Shown here piece by piece: positions 40,785 to 42,883 of a DNA stretch of 42,883 bases (positions are counted from its first letter, which is position 1; every line of letters begins with the position of its first letter). The stretch spans positions 1 to 42,883 of the forward strand of contig JAFUFU010000009.1 in NCBI GenBank assembly GCA_017469785.1. Reading direction: 5' to 3'. The translations under genes were made by a program, and so were the position numbers. Origin of the DNA: Treponema sp. GTDB lineage: Bacteria > Spirochaetota > Spirochaetia > Treponematales > Treponemataceae. The notes beneath the pieces were generated by a model. That model was not told the origin of the DNA. It saw only the letters and a list, made by a program, of their open reading frames with translations, and made no database searches.

Positions 40785-42758
40785 ATGGCAGAGTACCAGT
40801 TTCAAACAGAAGTAAATCAGCTTCTTAAACTTATCATTCATTCAATGTATTCAAACAAGGACATTTTCCTTCGCGAAATCGTTTCTAACGCTTCGGATGC
40901 CCTGGACAAGCTCAACTACCTCAAAGTTTCGGACGAGGCTTACAAAGGCGTTAAGAGCGAGCCTAGAATCGACATCACTTTTGATGACCCGAACAAAATC
41001 CTCACTGTTCAGGATTCTGGTATCGGTATGAGCGAGGAAGATTTGAACAACAACCTGGGTACAATCGCTCGCTCTGGAACAAAGGCTTTCATCGAAAAAA
41101 TTGCAGAAGATAAAAACGCCGGAGAATCAAACCTTATCGGTCAGTTCGGTGTCGGTTTCTACTCTGCTTTCATGGCTGCAAAAAGAATCAATGTTTACAC
41201 ACGAAAGGCCGCAAGCGACAAAATCTACAAATGGTCTAGCGACGGTACAAACAGCTACACAATCGAAGAAATCAAGGCAGACAGCGACGAGGCTAAAAAA
41301 TATGGCTTCGACAAGGCCGAGACTTGCGGTTCTGCAATCGAAATGCTCTTGAACGATGATTCAAAAGAGTACGCTTCACGATGGAAGATTGAAGAGCTTA
41401 TCAAACGATACAGCGACCACATCGCTTTCCCGATTTACCTTCACTACACACAGAACAAATATGACGACAAGGGCAACATCACAGGAAGCGAGGACAAGGT
41501 TGACCAGGTAAACTCAGCTTCTGCCCTTTGGAAGAGAAGCAAGAGCGAGCTTAAAAAGGAAGATTACGACAACTTCTACAAGACAATCAGCCACGACGGT
41601 CAGGAGCCGCTTCACTATGTTCACACCCACGCCGAAGGAACTCAGGAATACACAACACTTTTCTATGTTCCACAGAATGCTCCTTTCGACATGTATCAGG
41701 CTGACTATCAGAGCGGCGTAAAACTTTATGTAAAACGAGTTTTCATCACAGATGACGACCGTGAACTTTTGCCGGCTTATTTGCGATTCGTACGCGGTAT
41801 CATCGACAGCGAGGATTTGCCTCTCAACGTAAGCCGTGAGATTTTGCAGCAGAACCGGATTCTTGAAACAATCAAGAGCGCAAGCGTAAAGAAATTGCTC
41901 AGCGAGTTCAAGAAAATGGGAGAGGCCGCTGACAAGGCAAAGAAAACTGAGGAAAGCAAGCGAAGCGACGAGGAAAAGGCCGCAATCACAAAGTGGAACA
42001 CATTCGTCAAGAATTTCAACCGCCCGATGAAGGAAGGTCTTTACTCAGACTACGCAAACCGTGAAGAAATCTCAGAAATCGTCCGATTCAAGAGCACTGA
42101 CGCAGCAGGAACCGGCGACGACAACTGGACAAGCTTTGCCGACTATGTTCAGCGAATGAAGCCTGAGCAGAAGGCAATCTACTATATTACAGGCACTGAC
42201 GAAAAGAACTTGCGCGCTTCACCACTCCTCGAAGCATACAAAAAGAAGGGCTTTGAAGTCCTGATTATGGCAGATGAAATCGACGACATCGTAATTCCGT
42301 CACTCATGAAATACAAGGACTTCGACCTTAAGGCCGTAAACCGAGCCGGAAGCGATGACGAGCTTGGAGTAGACAAGGACGAGGCCAAAAAGAAGGAAGA
42401 AGCCTTCAAGCCAGTCCAGGAGAAAATCAAGAAGGCATTGGGCGACCGCGTAAAGGATGTAGTCCTTTCAAAACGACTTTCTGACTCACCGAGCTGTATC
42501 GTAGTTGACGAGAACGATCCCGGAATCCAGATGGAGCGCATGATGCGGGCAATGGGTCAGGCAGGACCTGGAATCAAGCCGATTCTCGAAATCAACGGCG
42601 ACCACGCAATCGTCAAGACGCTGGAATCTTGCAGCGATGAGAGCTACATCGCAGACGTGAGTGAAGTTTTGTTCGATCAGGCATTGCTTGTAAGCGGAGC
42701 CGAGCTTAAGGACCCGATGGAGTTCGTCAAGGCTGTGAATAAACTGCTGAGCAGGTAG
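40785..42758 (+). CDS. htpG: Chaperone HtpG (Hsp90)
   Basis: The 657-residue protein has the GHKL ATPase motifs REIVSNASDALDKL, DSGIGM, GTIARSGTKAF and GQFGVGFYSAF. The middle domain has RVFITDD and LNVSREILQQN, and the dimerisation domain follows. It is somewhat longer than E. coli HtpG (624), with a charged stretch near residues 205-225. Hsp90 remodels client proteins with ATP. AAGGAG lies 11 nt before the ATG. No heat-shock operator was recognised. Confidence 0.97.
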   Translation: MAEYQFQTEVNQLLKLIIHSMYSNKDIFLREIVSNASDALDKLNYLKVSDEAYKGVKSEPRIDITFDDPNKILTVQDSGIGMSEEDLNNNLGTIARSGTKAFIEKIAEDKNAGESNLIGQFGVGFYSAFMAAKRINVYTRKAASDKIYKWSSDGTNSYTIEEIKADSDEAKKYGFDKAETCGSAIEMLLNDDSKEYASRWKIEELIKRYSDHIAFPIYLHYTQNKYDDKGNITGSEDKVDQVNSASALWKRSKSELKKEDYDNFYKTISHDGQEPLHYVHTHAEGTQEYTTLFYVPQNAPFDMYQADYQSGVKLYVKRVFITDDDRELLPAYLRFVRGIIDSEDLPLNVSREILQQNRILETIKSASVKKLLSEFKKMGEAADKAKKTEESKRSDEEKAAITKWNTFVKNFNRPMKEGLYSDYANREEISEIVRFKSTDAAGTGDDNWTSFADYVQRMKPEQKAIYYITGTDEKNLRASPLLEAYKKKGFEVLIMADEIDDIVIPSLMKYKDFDLKAVNRAGSDDELGVDKDEAKKKEEAFKPVQEKIKKALGDRVKDVVLSKRLSDSPSCIVVDENDPGIQMERMMRAMGQAGPGIKPILEINGDHAIVKTLESCSDESYIADVSEVLFDQALLVSGAELKDPMEFVKAVNKLLSR

Positions 42759-42790
42759 AATTACAAATTAAGGCACTGTCTTTTCTGATA

Positions 42791-42883
42791 TGTACCCCTT
42801 TTACTGGACAAAAGTAAAAGGGGTATTTTTATGCGCTATTCATTTGAATACAAAAAGAAATGTGTTGAATTGTATCGACAAGG
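42791..42883 (+). mobile_element. Left end of an IS3-family insertion sequence (cut by window edge)
   Basis: TGTACCCC marks a probable end 33 bp after the htpG stop. A perfect 11-bp inverted repeat, CCCCTTTTACT and AGTAAAAGGGG (42795-42805 and 42813-42823), sits just before the transposase start. The right end lies outside the window. Confidence 0.78.
42831..42883 (+). CDS. IS3-family transposase OrfA, N-terminal fragment (continues beyond window)
   Basis: The 17 visible codons read MRYSFEYKKKCVELYRQ, the usual opening of the helix-turn-helix OrfA of IS3/IS150-type elements. It stops only because the window ends. Confidence 0.75.
   Translation, partial: MRYSFEYKKKCVELYRQ

Noticed and set aside
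40616..40828. A 70-codon frame upstream of htpG
   Set aside because: It covers the 94-bp palindrome and the htpG ribosome site and overlaps the htpG start in another frame.

Overview
The window reads as a spirochaete chromosome, most probably a host-associated Treponema of the gut or rumen type. I base this on protein style: relaxed spirochaetal lipoboxes, a Gx-transporter/lipoprotein cluster, glycogen phosphorylase with debranching enzyme, a pectin-degrading pair, and a c-di-GMP enzyme with an ABC-substrate-binding-like sensor. Moderate base composition and dense short palindromic repeats fit too. The genus is an inference from family resemblance; no search was run.

Layout. 1-1020 is the 3' part of an ABC-F ATPase whose linker is filled with repeat DNA. 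1281-5890 is a glycogen-breakdown operon (glgX-glgP). 6032-6592 is a PF06541-type membrane protein. 6621-9959 is a zinc operon on the minus strand: two palindromic operators over a promoter, then a small Cys/His membrane protein, a CobW GTPase and a ZnuA-type binding protein with a ZinT domain nested in it. Then come a sodium/proline symporter, a divergent pectate lyase/acetylesterase pair, purA, a lipoprotein/Gx-transporter cluster, an EamA-type protein, hrpB, a free-standing CBM48 protein, a LolA-like protein, a Dus enzyme, Mrp, a Phd-VapC toxin-antitoxin pair, and a Gfo oxidoreductase/kinase-like/radical SAM run. After these are malic enzyme, ettA, a GGDEF-EAL protein, nadE, a LysM lipoprotein, trxA, tRNA-Ala(GGC), a PGDYG-like protein, htpG, and the left end of an IS3-family element cut by the window edge.

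Three genome-scale patterns stand out. (1) Repeats sit inside genes without breaking them. A roughly 200-bp element occurs in frame in the ABC-F gene and, in the opposite orientation, in the radical SAM gene, with two more intergenic copies. A 14-bp degenerate motif, AACNAACGNNAGTT, recurs exactly seven times, each time inside an open reading frame. (2) Seven genes (glgX, hrpB, gfo, radical SAM, malic enzyme, ettA, PGDYG) have a -10 hexamer only 6-8 nt before the ATG and no Shine-Dalgarno sequence, which points to leaderless transcripts. Other genes, such as trxA, the LysM gene, purA and nadE, have clear ribosome sites. (3) There are MITE-like palindromic elements, one with near-perfect 15-bp terminal repeats and a 4-bp direct repeat.

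Most genes are housekeeping or carbohydrate functions, and no large novel defence or biosynthetic system was seen. The least ordinary biology is the repeat-driven remodelling of proteins and the nested zinc-binding protein with its operator pair.
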